Positions 9,306-16,209 are shown, numbered from the stretch's first letter. The stretch is DNA of 64,000 nt from Eubacteriales bacterium (GCA_030524545.1 JAUNGM010000024.1:1-64000), one strand, 5' to 3'. Numbers and translations are program-made. The notes: generated by a model not told the origin, from the sequence alone.

Positions 9306-10649
9306 TTATTCAAGTTCATACCGCTTTTGCTGTTCCTGTTCCTTCGGGACAGAAAGCAGGGCGTCCACATTCTGCTTGATCGTTTCATACTCTGCGGCCT
9401 CGCTCCTGGCGGTCCGGTATTCGGCAAGCAGCGAGTCTTTCTTTGCGGTGAGTGCAGCCAGTTCTTTTTCCATACGATCCGCAGATGGCAGCGGAACGGC
9501 TCCCAGCTTCTTTAACTCCCTGGCGGCTGCTTCAAACAGGATGATCCCGGTCTCATGGCCCCGCATAAATTTCTCTTTATCTTTTGACTGGCGGTAACGG
9601 TCATAGAGCGGCTTTAAGCGGCGGTAAGTCCCAGCCTGCTTCATCACAAGGGACAGTTCAGCGATCCTGGCCTCCGTTTCCTTCATGGAGGCATGAGCGG
9701 TATCCCTTTTCTCTGTCATGGCGGCCAGCCTGCTTTCCAGTTCCCCATAGCTGTCAATGCCATGCTCCGTCAGGAAATTCATGGTTCTGGCGGCCTGTTT
9801 CAGATTGTTCAGCTTCGCCCAATGTGCGAAACCGGCGTTCTCCTGTGCTTTGATATTATTCTGGATATCAATGAGCAGGCTGATCCTTCCGTCATGCTGC
9901 TTCGGCTGCTTCGACGGCCTGGAGCGTCCGGCGATCCTGGCGGTAATGGCTTCCTCCGTGTAGTCCGCACCCAGGGTCTTCATACGGGTAAAGCGTTCCT
10001 GGTCCGAGGCCCGGCAGGAAACGTATTTCCCCCGCTTGATCTCGTATCCTTCCCTCTGCAGGCGGAGCAGCAAATCTTCAAAGTCGGCGGAGGCAGGGAT
10101 CAGCCGGTCGATGGTCGCTTTCAGCTTTGCCTTGTAGCTGGTTCCGGCCTGGGCTGCTTGGTGTTCAATGTAACTCTTTCCCTTGTCCTGTCCGGGGATG
10201 ATGACCGACAGGCCATGTTCTTTGCAAAGGCGGTCGCTGATGCGGCGGATGTAATGATAGCTCCGCTTATTGGAATGGTAGTGCTTGTGATCGGTGAAGC
10301 TGACCGCATTGAAAATCAGGTGGTTATGGATATGCCCCTTGTCTATGTGGGTGGTGAGGACAAATTCATATTTGCCGCCCAGGATTTCCTTTGCAAGCTG
10401 CATCCCGATCTCATGGGCTTCCTCCGGCGACACCTCCCCAGGCTCAAACGCCTGGATCAGATGGCGGCCCAGGTGGCTGCCCTTGTCAATGGCATGGCGA
10501 CGGGTCCAGGCAAATTCAATGTCCGCTGTTTCGGCGGTACAGCCATAGGAGGATACCAGGAGCTTCCCATCTGTTTTTTCCGGGTTGCAGATATAGTCAA
10601 TAGCCGCTTTCAGCGTTGACTTGATAGGATGCGTCTTTGTAACTGCCAT
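9306..10649 (-). CDS. MobP-type relaxase
   Basis: A 447-residue relaxase that would nick oriT, stay bound to the 5' end and lead the strand into the recipient. The N-terminal relaxase domain has Tyr19 in AIDYICNPEKT as the probable nicking residue and the metal-binding motif HIDKGHIHNHLIF (His101, 106, 108, 110). The C-terminal half is charged and helical, as in MobA/VirD2-family proteins. It runs leftward and overlaps mobC by 40 bases, so the two are translated together. Candidate oriT hairpins lie just upstream of mobC. Confidence 0.92.
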   Translation of the reverse strand: MAVTKTHPIKSTLKAAIDYICNPEKTDGKLLVSSYGCTAETADIEFAWTRRHAIDKGSHLGRHLIQAFEPGEVSPEEAHEIGMQLAKEILGGKYEFVLTTHIDKGHIHNHLIFNAVSFTDHKHYHSNKRSYHYIRRISDRLCKEHGLSVIIPGQDKGKSYIEHQAAQAGTSYKAKLKATIDRLIPASADFEDLLLRLQREGYEIKRGKYVSCRASDQERFTRMKTLGADYTEEAITARIAGRSRPSKQPKQHDGRISLLIDIQNNIKAQENAGFAHWAKLNNLKQAARTMNFLTEHGIDSYGELESRLAAMTEKRDTAHASMKETEARIAELSLVMKQAGTYRRLKPLYDRYRQSKDKEKFMRGHETGIILFEAAARELKKLGAVPLPSADRMEKELAALTAKKDSLLAEYRTARSEAAEYETIKQNVDALLSVPKEQEQQKRYELE

Positions 10650-10939
10650 ATCTGATCCAGCCTTTCCCGGATTTCCTCCAGATCCGCTTGATAGGCGGGG
10701 CCTCCGGCGTTGAGCCTCTTTGCGATCTGGTTGATATTCCGGCCGATGGCGGAAAGCTCCGAGGTAAACGCCTTAATATCCGCCGTGTCGGTGTAGATGA
10801 TATATCCGTCAATCGCCATCTTCCGAAGATAGGCACCATAGCGTCTTGTGTGGAGTTGGGCCATCTTCTCGTCAATGAGGCGCTTTTCTTCTTCTGTAAC
10901 CCAGAATTTCATCTGGATATTCCGTTTTCGGTTTGCCAT
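10610..10939 (-). CDS. mobC: MobC-type relaxosome accessory protein
   Basis: A 109-residue basic protein of the bacterial mobilization (MobC) family. MANRKRNIQMKFWVTEEEKRLIDEKM resembles the ribbon-helix-helix-like start of these proteins, and LSAIGRNINQIAKRLN is the family signature in the second half. It helps the relaxase recognise and melt oriT. GGAGG lies 6 bases before ATG 10939, preferred over an in-frame start at 11005 that lacks a comparable site. It overlaps the relaxase gene by 40 bases. Confidence 0.87.
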   Translation of the reverse strand: MANRKRNIQMKFWVTEEEKRLIDEKMAQLHTRRYGAYLRKMAIDGYIIYTDTADIKAFTSELSAIGRNINQIAKRLNAGGPAYQADLEEIRERLDQIWQLQRRILSSQR

Positions 10940-10965
10940 GCGCCGCCTCCGTTTCTCATAAGGGT

Positions 10966-11049
10966 TTGGGATTATCCCAACAAGCATTTTTACATTTTCG
11001 GGCAAGGGACCTGAAAATAGGAAAAATCCGCAAGTGGGTACTCACTTGC
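10966..11049. other. Candidate oriT with two hairpins
   Basis: Two inverted repeats lie just upstream of mobC: TTGGG-ATTAT-CCCAA (10966-10980) and GCAAGTG-GGTACT-CACTTGC (11030-11049). Transfer origins of MobP systems usually sit next to the mob genes and contain such hairpins next to the nick. The exact nick site cannot be read from sequence alone. Confidence 0.45.
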
Positions 11050-11170
11050 TGTGCTTGCTATCGTTTCTTTCTTCGTACCTAAGTAATACCAAAACCTTCA
11101 CTTTGGCTACCAAATGGCAAAGAAAAAGCTATAAATTTTGAATACCGTATTTTGTGAAGCGGTGTTCCTG

Positions 11171-11199
11171 TTGACATTTTCCAAAAACAAGGCTATAAT
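11171..11199 (+). promoter_or_regulatory. Consensus sigma-A promoter of ribU
   Basis: TTGACA (11171-11176), a 17-base spacer and TATAAT (11194-11199): both hexamers are perfect consensus. Transcription would start near 11206, just before the FMN riboswitch. So strong a promoter implies that control is exerted after initiation, by the riboswitch. Confidence 0.85.
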
Positions 11200-11224
11200 A
11201 ATTGACGACAACTAAATAAAATGA

Positions 11225-11336
11225 ATGTCTTCAAGGCAGGGTGAAATTCCCGATCGGCGGTAAAGTCCGCGAGCGTGAAAATGCTGATTTGGTGAAAGTC
11301 CAAAACCGACAGTATAGTCTGGATTAAAGAAGGTGT
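11225..11336 (+). ncRNA. FMN riboswitch (RFN element)
   Basis: The segment carries the FMN-aptamer core in order: AGGCAGGGTGAAATTCCCG, ATCGGCGGTAAAGTCCGCGAGC, TTTGGTGAAAGTCC, AAAACCGACAGT and TAGTCTGGAT, closed by a short CTTC/GAAG stem. The aptamer binds flavin mononucleotide. It lies between a consensus promoter and ribU with a terminator before the gene, the standard arrangement for shutting off riboflavin uptake when FMN is plentiful. Confidence 0.95.
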
Positions 11337-11471
11337 ATTGAATTTGTTAGAATCATTCTGACAATATGCACTTTTCTGTCTATCTGATAAATGCTTTGTT
11401 GACATTTTCAATACACCTTAAAAATCATAACACCTAAAGGCATTACATTGCTTTTAGGTGTTAATTTTTTT
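11330..11471 (+). terminator. Riboswitch expression platform with terminator
   Basis: A 13-base perfect inverted repeat, AAGGTGTATTGAA (11330-11342) with TTCAATACACCTT (11407-11419), starts at the 3' edge of the aptamer. Next is a terminator, AACACCTAAA (11429-11438) with TTTAGGTGTT (11453-11462), followed by a run of seven T. AGGTGT in the first repeat can also pair with the ACACCT of the terminator's left arm, giving alternative folds. The ribU ribosome binding site TGGAGG follows the T run directly. Confidence 0.8.
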
Positions 11472-11486
11472 GGAGGTGTATTCACG

Positions 11487-12134
11487 ATGAATGACAAAAC
11501 AAAGAAACTTACAACCGTAGGTATGCTCTGCGCCCTTGCCTATGTTGTAGCGGCAGTTGGGCGTATCCCCCTTGTACTCTTTTTGAAGTATGATCCTAAA
11601 GACGTTATCATTGCAATTAGTGGACTGATTTTTGGCCCTCTCACTTCATTTCTCATTGCTTTTATTGTTTCCTTAGCAGAAATGGTTACCATCAGTGAAA
11701 ATGGCATTATAGGATGTTTAATGAATATCATTTCAAGTTGCTCCTTTGCGTGTACCGCTGCATTTATTTACAGCAAAAAGCGCAAACTATCAGGTGCTAT
11801 TGGTGGACTATTTTGTGGTTGGGGTTGTCAAATTGTAGTTATGCTACTTTGGAATTATTTGATTACTCCTATCTATATGGGCTATCCGAGAGAAGCGGTC
11901 GTAGAGTTACTAATTCCAGCATTCCTGCCTTTTAACTTGATTAAGGGCGGATTAAATGCGTCAATTACTATGCTATTATATAAACCTGTCGTTACAGCTT
12001 TGCGACGCTCCCGTTTAATTGAAACTACTCAAATGGCAGAAAAAAGTCGATTGAAAGTAGGTGTTATCTTAGTAGCTCTGTTAATAATCATAACTTGCAC
12101 ATTGTTTATATTCACCCTTAAAGGTGTATTTTGA
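11487..12134 (+). CDS. ribU: Riboflavin ECF transporter S component RibU (ICE cargo)
   Basis: A 215-residue hydrophobic protein with about six membrane helices, of the ECF-transporter substrate-binding (S component) type. Features are the N-terminal KKLTTVGMLCALAYVV, the KYDPKDVIIAISGLIFGP stretch characteristic of RibU, and LPFNLIKGGLNASI near the C-terminus. The upstream FMN riboswitch makes riboflavin the likely substrate. No ECF ATPases or T component are nearby, so it would use the host's shared energising module. ATG 11487 follows GGAGG. The gene is much more AT-rich than the ICE around it, indicating separate acquisition. It occupies the tet(M) position of Tn916-like elements. Confidence 0.9.
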   Translation: MNDKTKKLTTVGMLCALAYVVAAVGRIPLVLFLKYDPKDVIIAISGLIFGPLTSFLIAFIVSLAEMVTISENGIIGCLMNIISSCSFACTAAFIYSKKRKLSGAIGGLFCGWGCQIVVMLLWNYLITPIYMGYPREAVVELLIPAFLPFNLIKGGLNASITMLLYKPVVTALRRSRLIETTQMAEKSRLKVGVILVALLIIITCTLFIFTLKGVF

Positions 12135-12243
12135 GCTAATAGGAAGTTACTCAAAACTGACATTAGTAAATTGCAAGTAAAATGCCACTGGGGCAAAGCC
12201 AGACGATTAACGCAGAGCTGTGCCATTTATCGGAGGTGGAAAA

Positions 12244-12417
12244 ATGAGTGACAATCCAAAAGGTTCTCTGTGGATACATTGTCCAATCTGCGGAGGAAAA
12301 ACAAGAACAAAGGTGTATGCGGATACCGTACTCGTGAAGTTTCCGTTGTACTGCCCTAAATGCAAAAAAGAAATTCGGGTGGATGTTGTGCAACTGAAAA
12401 TGGTATTGAGCAAATGA
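12244..12417 (+). CDS. Cysteine-rich KTR protein (Tn916 orf6-like)
   Basis: A 57-residue protein with two Cys pairs, HCPICGGKTRTKVY and YCPKCKKEIRV, which should form one zinc ribbon. It matches the Cys-rich KTR family found after tetracycline-resistance genes in Tn916-like elements. ATG 12244 follows CGGAGG. It is 109 bases downstream of ribU on the same strand with no obvious promoter of its own, so it probably relies on ribU readthrough. Its role is unknown. Confidence 0.85.
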   Translation: MSDNPKGSLWIHCPICGGKTRTKVYADTVLVKFPLYCPKCKKEIRVDVVQLKMVLSK

Positions 12418-12434
12418 GCCAGACACAAAAAGTG

Positions 12435-12485
12435 CAGAGCCAGCTTCCCATTCCTTAGACATGGAGAAACTGGCTCTGTTTCATT
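12435..12485 (+). terminator. Terminator between KTR and XRE genes
   Basis: CAGAGCCAG (12435-12443) pairs perfectly with CTGGCTCTG (12470-12478), followed by a modest T tract (TTTCATT). It lies between the convergent KTR and XRE genes and could stop transcription from either side. The weak T tract suggests that ribU-KTR transcripts could partly read through. Confidence 0.6.
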
Positions 12486-12831
12486 CAATAGGTGTTGCGT
12501 TTTGGTTGCGCAGGGCAGAAAGTACGGCTTGAAAGATCGGAATGATAGAAGCAGCTTCTTCCTCGCTGCAATCCTCGATCAGTAATCTAAGCTGACGGAG
12601 CGCAGGCGCCTCTCTGCACATTTCCGGATTGAAGATTTCTCTGGCATCTATTTTCAGAACACGTACCAGAGGATAAAGGACCTCCATCTTTGGATTTCCT
12701 TTGTAGTTCTCAATATTCAAAACGGTACGGACATCAATATCTGCTGCGTCGGCTACTTCGTTCTGTGTAAGACCTAATTTTCCGCGGGCACGCTTTATAG
12801 TATCACCTAATGGACGAGAGTATTCAGGCAT
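12481..12831 (-). CDS. XRE-family repressor (Tn916 orf9-like)
   Basis: A 116-residue regulator with an N-terminal helix-turn-helix (LGDTIKRARGKLGLTQNEVADAADIDVRTVLNIENYKGNPK), then a helical C-terminal part. It is encoded opposite to its neighbours, exactly where Tn916 carries orf9, the repressor of the orf7 promoter. By analogy it should bind the divergent region 12832-12941 and silence the sigma-like factor, HTH_16, xis and int genes. Transcription coming from ribU would run antisense through it. Confidence 0.85.
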   Translation of the reverse strand: MPEYSRPLGDTIKRARGKLGLTQNEVADAADIDVRTVLNIENYKGNPKMEVLYPLVRVLKIDAREIFNPEMCREAPALRQLRLLIEDCSEEEAASIIPIFQAVLSALRNQNATPIE

Positions 12832-12941
12832 CGCAATTCACCCCCTAAATATTCTACAATACACCTCGTTTCGATTGAATTCGTCACGGTTCACCTCTTT
12901 ACTGTATTTAGATACATATTAAAGGTGAAGGGGGCTTCAGC
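12832..12941. promoter_or_regulatory. Divergent control region of the ICE regulatory block
   Basis: This noncoding stretch separates the leftward repressor from the rightward regulatory genes. It contains the inverted repeat TTCACCT (12890-12896) and AGGTGAA (12923-12929), spaced about three helical turns and flanking an AT-rich core (TTTAGATACATATT). This is a reasonable operator for the XRE protein. Promoter hexamers are not clear enough to place. Confidence 0.45.
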
Positions 12942-13022
12942 ATGACGAAAACCCAAAATAACATCAAGAATTATTCAGAAATGAATTTCAATGTCTGGTT
13001 AGGGAGGACCACGTCCATGTAG
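12942..13022 (+). CDS. Possible 26-residue small ORF
   Basis: ATG 12942 follows GGGGG at a normal distance and opens a 26-codon frame ending TAG 13022. The peptide is polar (MTKTQNNIKNYSEMNF and so on) with no recognisable domain. Its place between the operator and the sigma-like gene is that of a leader peptide. It could equally be chance. A hairpin with a T run follows 40 bases later. Confidence 0.3.
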   Translation: MTKTQNNIKNYSEMNFNVWLGRTTSM

Positions 13023-13060
13023 CTGTATCACAATTCACTTTATGTCTGGAATATGTTTTT

Positions 13061-13096
13061 GCGCTCGGCCGCTTCTTGCGGTCGGGCGCTTTTTGC
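13061..13096 (+). terminator. Terminator/attenuator before the sigma-like gene
   Basis: GCGCTCGGCCGC (13061-13072) pairs with GCGGTCGGGCGC (13078-13089), with G-T pairs, across a TTCTT loop, followed by TTTTTGCG. The strong hairpin sits 150 bases before the sigma-like gene in its own leader, so it could attenuate transcripts from the 12.9-kb control region. Bases 13097-13243 contain small hairpins (for example CTGCG with CGCAG) but no gene. Confidence 0.65.
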
Positions 13097-13243
13097 GTTT
13101 TATGCAGGTCTCCATCATATAGCGGAGCCTTTCATAAAAATTTTCTTCCCTCTGCGGTTGCCAAAATCGCAGACCTTGCATTACTGAGGCGAAAGGGAGG
13201 AAGTCACCACCCCGCACCTGCGGGCGCGAAGGGAGGTGAGAAA

Positions 13244-13678
13244 ATGAAAGACTCCTATGAGCAGCGTATTCAAAATCAGTTTGGCGCTTTTTGTGTCAAG
13301 GTTTTGAAGAATGAGGCCAGGTATATCCAACGGGAATATACCCGATTCCGGGATCAGGAAAAATCCCTAGGCGAGCTAACAGCTTCCGAACTGGAGCAGA
13401 CCGCCGTATGGGACAAGCATTTCATGGACGAGCATGTCTTTGAAGTGCTGGGGCTCCCGGTCGTCGTGACCGGCGATCTTCTGGCCGACGCTCTGGCGCA
13501 GTTGCCGGAGGGCAAGCGGGATGTGATCCTGCTGTCCTACTTTCTGGGCATGACGGACCGTGAGATCAGCGAAAAGCTGAACATCGTCCATCAGACCGTA
13601 TCGAAACGGCGCCTTACTACGCTGAAAGAATTGCGCGAATATCTGATGAAGGAGGGATTTGAATGGCCGGACAAGTGA
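13244..13678 (+). CDS. Sigma-70 family-like factor (Tn916 orf7-like)
   Basis: A 144-residue protein with a clear C-terminal sigma region 4: LAQLPEGKRDVILLSYFLGMTDREISEKLNIVHQTVSKRRLTTLKELREYL, a helix-turn-helix that contacts -35 elements. The N-terminal part is short and lacks an obvious region 2, as in Tn916 Orf7. ATG 13244 follows GGGAGGTGAG; the open frame runs further upstream but without support. It overlaps the HTH_16 gene by 16 bases. In Tn916 Orf7 and Orf8 activate xis-int expression, and the same is expected here. Confidence 0.87.
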   Translation: MKDSYEQRIQNQFGAFCVKVLKNEARYIQREYTRFRDQEKSLGELTASELEQTAVWDKHFMDEHVFEVLGLPVVVTGDLLADALAQLPEGKRDVILLSYFLGMTDREISEKLNIVHQTVSKRRLTTLKELREYLMKEGFEWPDK

Positions 13679-13902
13679 AACCTATCCCGGTGCCTGTGAT
13701 CCTGGCAGCCGTGAACGGCGACGAGGACGCCCTTGCCGCCGTGGTCGCTCACTATCAGAAGTACATCCGGGCTCTTGCCACCAGGCCGCTGAAGGACGAA
13801 TACGGGAATACATACCTGTATGTCGATGAAGATATGCGGCTCAGACTGGAAACGAAGCTGATCCACAGCATCGTGACGGGCTTTAAGGTGCTGCCGGTCT
13901 AA
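13663..13902 (+). CDS. HTH_16 helix-turn-helix protein (Tn916 orf8-like)
   Basis: A 79-residue protein (PVILAAVNGDEDALAAVVAHYQKYIRALATR, then DEDMRLRLETKLIHSIVTGF) of the HTH_16 family, which pairs with the small sigma-like factor in Tn916-like elements. The sequence resembles a sigma region 2-like fragment, so the two proteins may act together as a split sigma factor. It starts inside the sigma-like gene, so translation is coupled. Confidence 0.85.
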   Translation: MAGQVKPIPVPVILAAVNGDEDALAAVVAHYQKYIRALATRPLKDEYGNTYLYVDEDMRLRLETKLIHSIVTGFKVLPV

Positions 13903-14302
13903 AACCTGCGGGGCAAGTTTCTCTCCCTTTCCTTGCTCCAACGGTCCGGCATTGAATTGAAGCTCCATGCTCTTTGAAAAAGAAAGCCCGATGGGAGGCC
14001 ATCGGTGCAGTATAAGGCAGACGGATACATTCTGTCCTGTACCGAGCCATACGGCCGGTGCGCCATGACCTCCCTCCTGGGAGCGAGCGATCCACACCAG
14101 GCCGCAAAGCGGGCGTGGCAGCCTGCGGGCGGGGACGTACAGGCAGGTCAAAGATACTCGCGCGTTGAACGCCCACAAAGCATTGCGCGCCGCACCCATC
14201 AGCATGGGCCGGGGTGAGATTCCCGTGGAGCTGTGCCAGCAGCCGTCCGTTTTTGCCTCTTTCATTCGTTTTTCTGTTTACGGATAAATCGTAAACTTTT
14301 TA
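13903..14302 (+). ncRNA. GC-rich structured noncoding region, possible RNA
   Basis: About 400 bases without a convincing gene lie between the HTH_16 gene and xis. They hold many local hairpins: GATGG-GAGG-CCATC near 14000, CTCCC-TCCT-GGGAG near 14070, GCCTG with CAGGC near 14120-14150, CCCAT-CAGC-ATGGG near 14200. GTTTACG-GATAAAT-CGTAAAC (14276-14296) is followed by TTTTTAATT, a terminator. ACGGC near 14050 can also pair with GCCGT near 14243. The region is on the sense side of the regulatory operon and is much more GC-rich than the bases just before xis. It matches no RNA family I can name. Confidence 0.4.
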
Positions 14303-14391
14303 ATTAGCAGCAGACAAATTAAAAACGGCGCGGTAAAATGATGGTAGGAAGTCATTTGTTCGTGCCGTTTCTGCATAGAAAGGGGGTTCTC

Positions 14392-14598
14392 ATGTCACAG
14401 ACATGGAACGGCACGAAGAAGGAAAACCCTGAACGGAGAACCTACACAGTGGAGGATATCGCTCAAATCTTAGGAATTGGCCGGACCTCTGCATATATTC
14501 TCGTAAAAGAGGGGCACTTCAAAATCGTGCGAATTGGTAACGCCATACGAGTTTCTAAGCGGTCCTTTGACGAGTGGCTTGATTCACTCGATCTCTGA
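14392..14598 (+). CDS. xis: Excisionase (HTH_17, MerR-like DNA binding)
   Basis: A 68-residue DNA-binding protein with YTVEDIAQILGIGRTSAYILVKEGHFKIVRIGNAIRVSKRSFDEWL, the helix-turn-helix/wing of the excisionase-type HTH_17 family. It directs the integrase towards excision by bending att DNA. ATG 14392 follows AGGGGG; the frame is open upstream to 14338 without a better start. It lies 22 bases before int, as in Tn916. Confidence 0.9.
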   Translation: MSQTWNGTKKENPERRTYTVEDIAQILGIGRTSAYILVKEGHFKIVRIGNAIRVSKRSFDEWLDSLDL

Positions 14599-14620
14599 CC
14601 ATTAGAAAGGAAGTACCGAT

Positions 14621-16021
14621 ATGGCATCTATTATCAAACGTAAAAAGAATTATTCTGTTGTTTACAACTATGTTGACGAGAACGGAGAAACAAAACAGAA
14701 ATGGGAAACCTGGCGTACCCATAAGGAAGCTCTGAAACGCAAGGCTGAGATTGAAAATCAGCAGTACACAGGGACCTTCCTGCCTCCGAGCAATCAAAAG
14801 ATATCCGAGTTCCTGTATGACTTCGTTTCCCTCTATGGGGAAAAGAAGTGGGGCGTCTCTATGTATGACAGCCAAACGGCCTTGATTGCCAACTATATCA
14901 ATCCAATCATCGGTGACATGGAGGTTCAGGCGGTTACGCCTCGTGTAGTGGACAGCTACATTCAGACTTTGCAGAAAACGAAGTCTGTTTCCACTAAGAC
15001 GCGGAAAGCAACTACCACCTATGTCAGCGACAAGACGATTGAGAAAATTATCAAGCTCCTGCGCTGTGCATTTAAGCAGGCGGTCCGCTGGGAGATTATT
15101 GGCAGAAATCCTTTTGACAATGTGATCCTTCCCAAAACGGAGTACAAGAAGCGGGATATCTGGGACGCGGATATGATCCGTACTGCCCTGGATAAGTGTA
15201 CGGACAGCAAGCTCTATGTGGCAATGAACCTTTCCTTTGCCTGCTCCCTGCGTATGGGTGAAATCCTGGGCCTGACCTGGAATAACGTCCATATCTCTGA
15301 TGAAGATATTGCGGCGGATAACGCCTATGTCTATATCGACAAGGAGCTGACACGGGCATCCAAACGGGCGATTGAGACCCTGGGCGAGAAGGATATCTAT
15401 TATATCTTTACTCCGCTCATGCCGAACACCAGCACAAGGCTGATCCTGAAAAAGCCAAAGACTGATTCCAGTATCCGCAAGGTGTGGCTGCCGAAAACGC
15501 TTGCCCACATTCTGCGGGAATGGAAGAAGGCCCAGGACGAACTGAGAGGCTTTCTGGGGGACGAATATCAGGACTTCAATCTTGTTGTGGCGCTGCCCAA
15601 TGGCCGCCCCTGTGAGGACCGTATCATTCTGAAAGAGTTTTCCAAACTCCGTGAAGAAGCAGGATTGCCCAGAGTAGTTTTCCATTCCCTCCGTCATTCC
15701 AGCACCACCTACAAGCTGAAATTGAACCACGGCGATCTGAAGGCCACCCAGGGTGACACGGGCCATGCGGAGATTGATATGATTACCAGCATCTACGCTC
15801 ACATTCTGGACGAGGACAGAAAGGTCAACGCCCAGAAGTTTGAGAGTGCCTTTTACTCCAATCCCGATTTGCGCGGGGTGCGCCCTCCAGAGGAACCAAA
15901 GGAGCCGGAACCGGCGCCCATCGACCTTGCAAGTCTGGTGGAGCAGCTTCAAAAATCACCGGAGCTGGCAAGCGCTCTGGCCGCACTGATTGCGCAGCAG
16001 GCACAACCAGCCAGCAAGTAG
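14621..16021 (+). CDS. int: Tyrosine-recombinase integrase of the ICE
   Basis: A 466-residue site-specific recombinase. The N-terminal arm-binding domain (MASIIKRKKNYSVVYNYVDENG) is followed by a SAM-like core-binding domain (about 60-165) and the catalytic domain, with Arg211 (SLRMGE), His355-x-x-Arg358 (HSLRHSS), His382 (GHAE) and nucleophile Tyr392 (SIYAHI). The Pro-rich tail (PEEPKEPEPAP) and Ala-rich end extend past the usual family length. Its end is about 200 bases from the tRNA-Arg gene, the expected attachment site. GAAAGGAAG precedes the start. Confidence 0.94.
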   Translation: MASIIKRKKNYSVVYNYVDENGETKQKWETWRTHKEALKRKAEIENQQYTGTFLPPSNQKISEFLYDFVSLYGEKKWGVSMYDSQTALIANYINPIIGDMEVQAVTPRVVDSYIQTLQKTKSVSTKTRKATTTYVSDKTIEKIIKLLRCAFKQAVRWEIIGRNPFDNVILPKTEYKKRDIWDADMIRTALDKCTDSKLYVAMNLSFACSLRMGEILGLTWNNVHISDEDIAADNAYVYIDKELTRASKRAIETLGEKDIYYIFTPLMPNTSTRLILKKPKTDSSIRKVWLPKTLAHILREWKKAQDELRGFLGDEYQDFNLVVALPNGRPCEDRIILKEFSKLREEAGLPRVVFHSLRHSSTTYKLKLNHGDLKATQGDTGHAEIDMITSIYAHILDEDRKVNAQKFESAFYSNPDLRGVRPPEEPKEPEPAPIDLASLVEQLQKSPELASALAALIAQQAQPASK

Positions 16022-16130
16022 TTCGGAAAAGGCCAAAAGGCAAAATTAGCAAACCGCTCATTTTTCTTAGCAGATTTGCGAAAACCGTTCGAATCCAATT
16101 AGCAAATATTCATCGGGCAGCGCATAAAAA

Positions 16131-16163
16131 TCTCCCGGTGCCGGATAACCGACTACCGGGAGA
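16131..16163 (+). terminator. Hairpin after int
   Basis: TCTCCCGGT (16131-16139) pairs perfectly with ACCGGGAGA (16155-16163). It is the first strong hairpin after int, but the bases that follow are A-rich (AAAATCAAAAAAG). It is therefore a better terminator for leftward transcription, or a structural element near the att end. Confidence 0.45.
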
Positions 16164-16209
16164 AAATCAAAAAAGAAACGCTGCAAACCCCGAAAAAAGG
16201 CTTGCAGCG
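16164..16209 (-). terminator. Terminator of the tRNA-Arg gene
   Basis: On the minus strand CGCTGCAA pairs with TTGCAGCG (16179-16209) and is followed by TTTCTTTTTTG (16164-16178 complement). It lies 9 bases past the encoded CCA of the intact tRNA-Arg and should end that transcript. Confidence 0.8.

Noticed and set aside
13980-14250. Cobalamin or other known riboswitch suggested by GGGGTGAGATTCCCG
   Set aside because: The rest of the aptamer core, including the B12 box, is absent, and no vitamin gene follows.
14555-15952. Long minus-strand ORF opposite the integrase
   Set aside because: It is the complement of an intact tyrosine recombinase with all catalytic residues; no start site or domain is seen on the minus strand.
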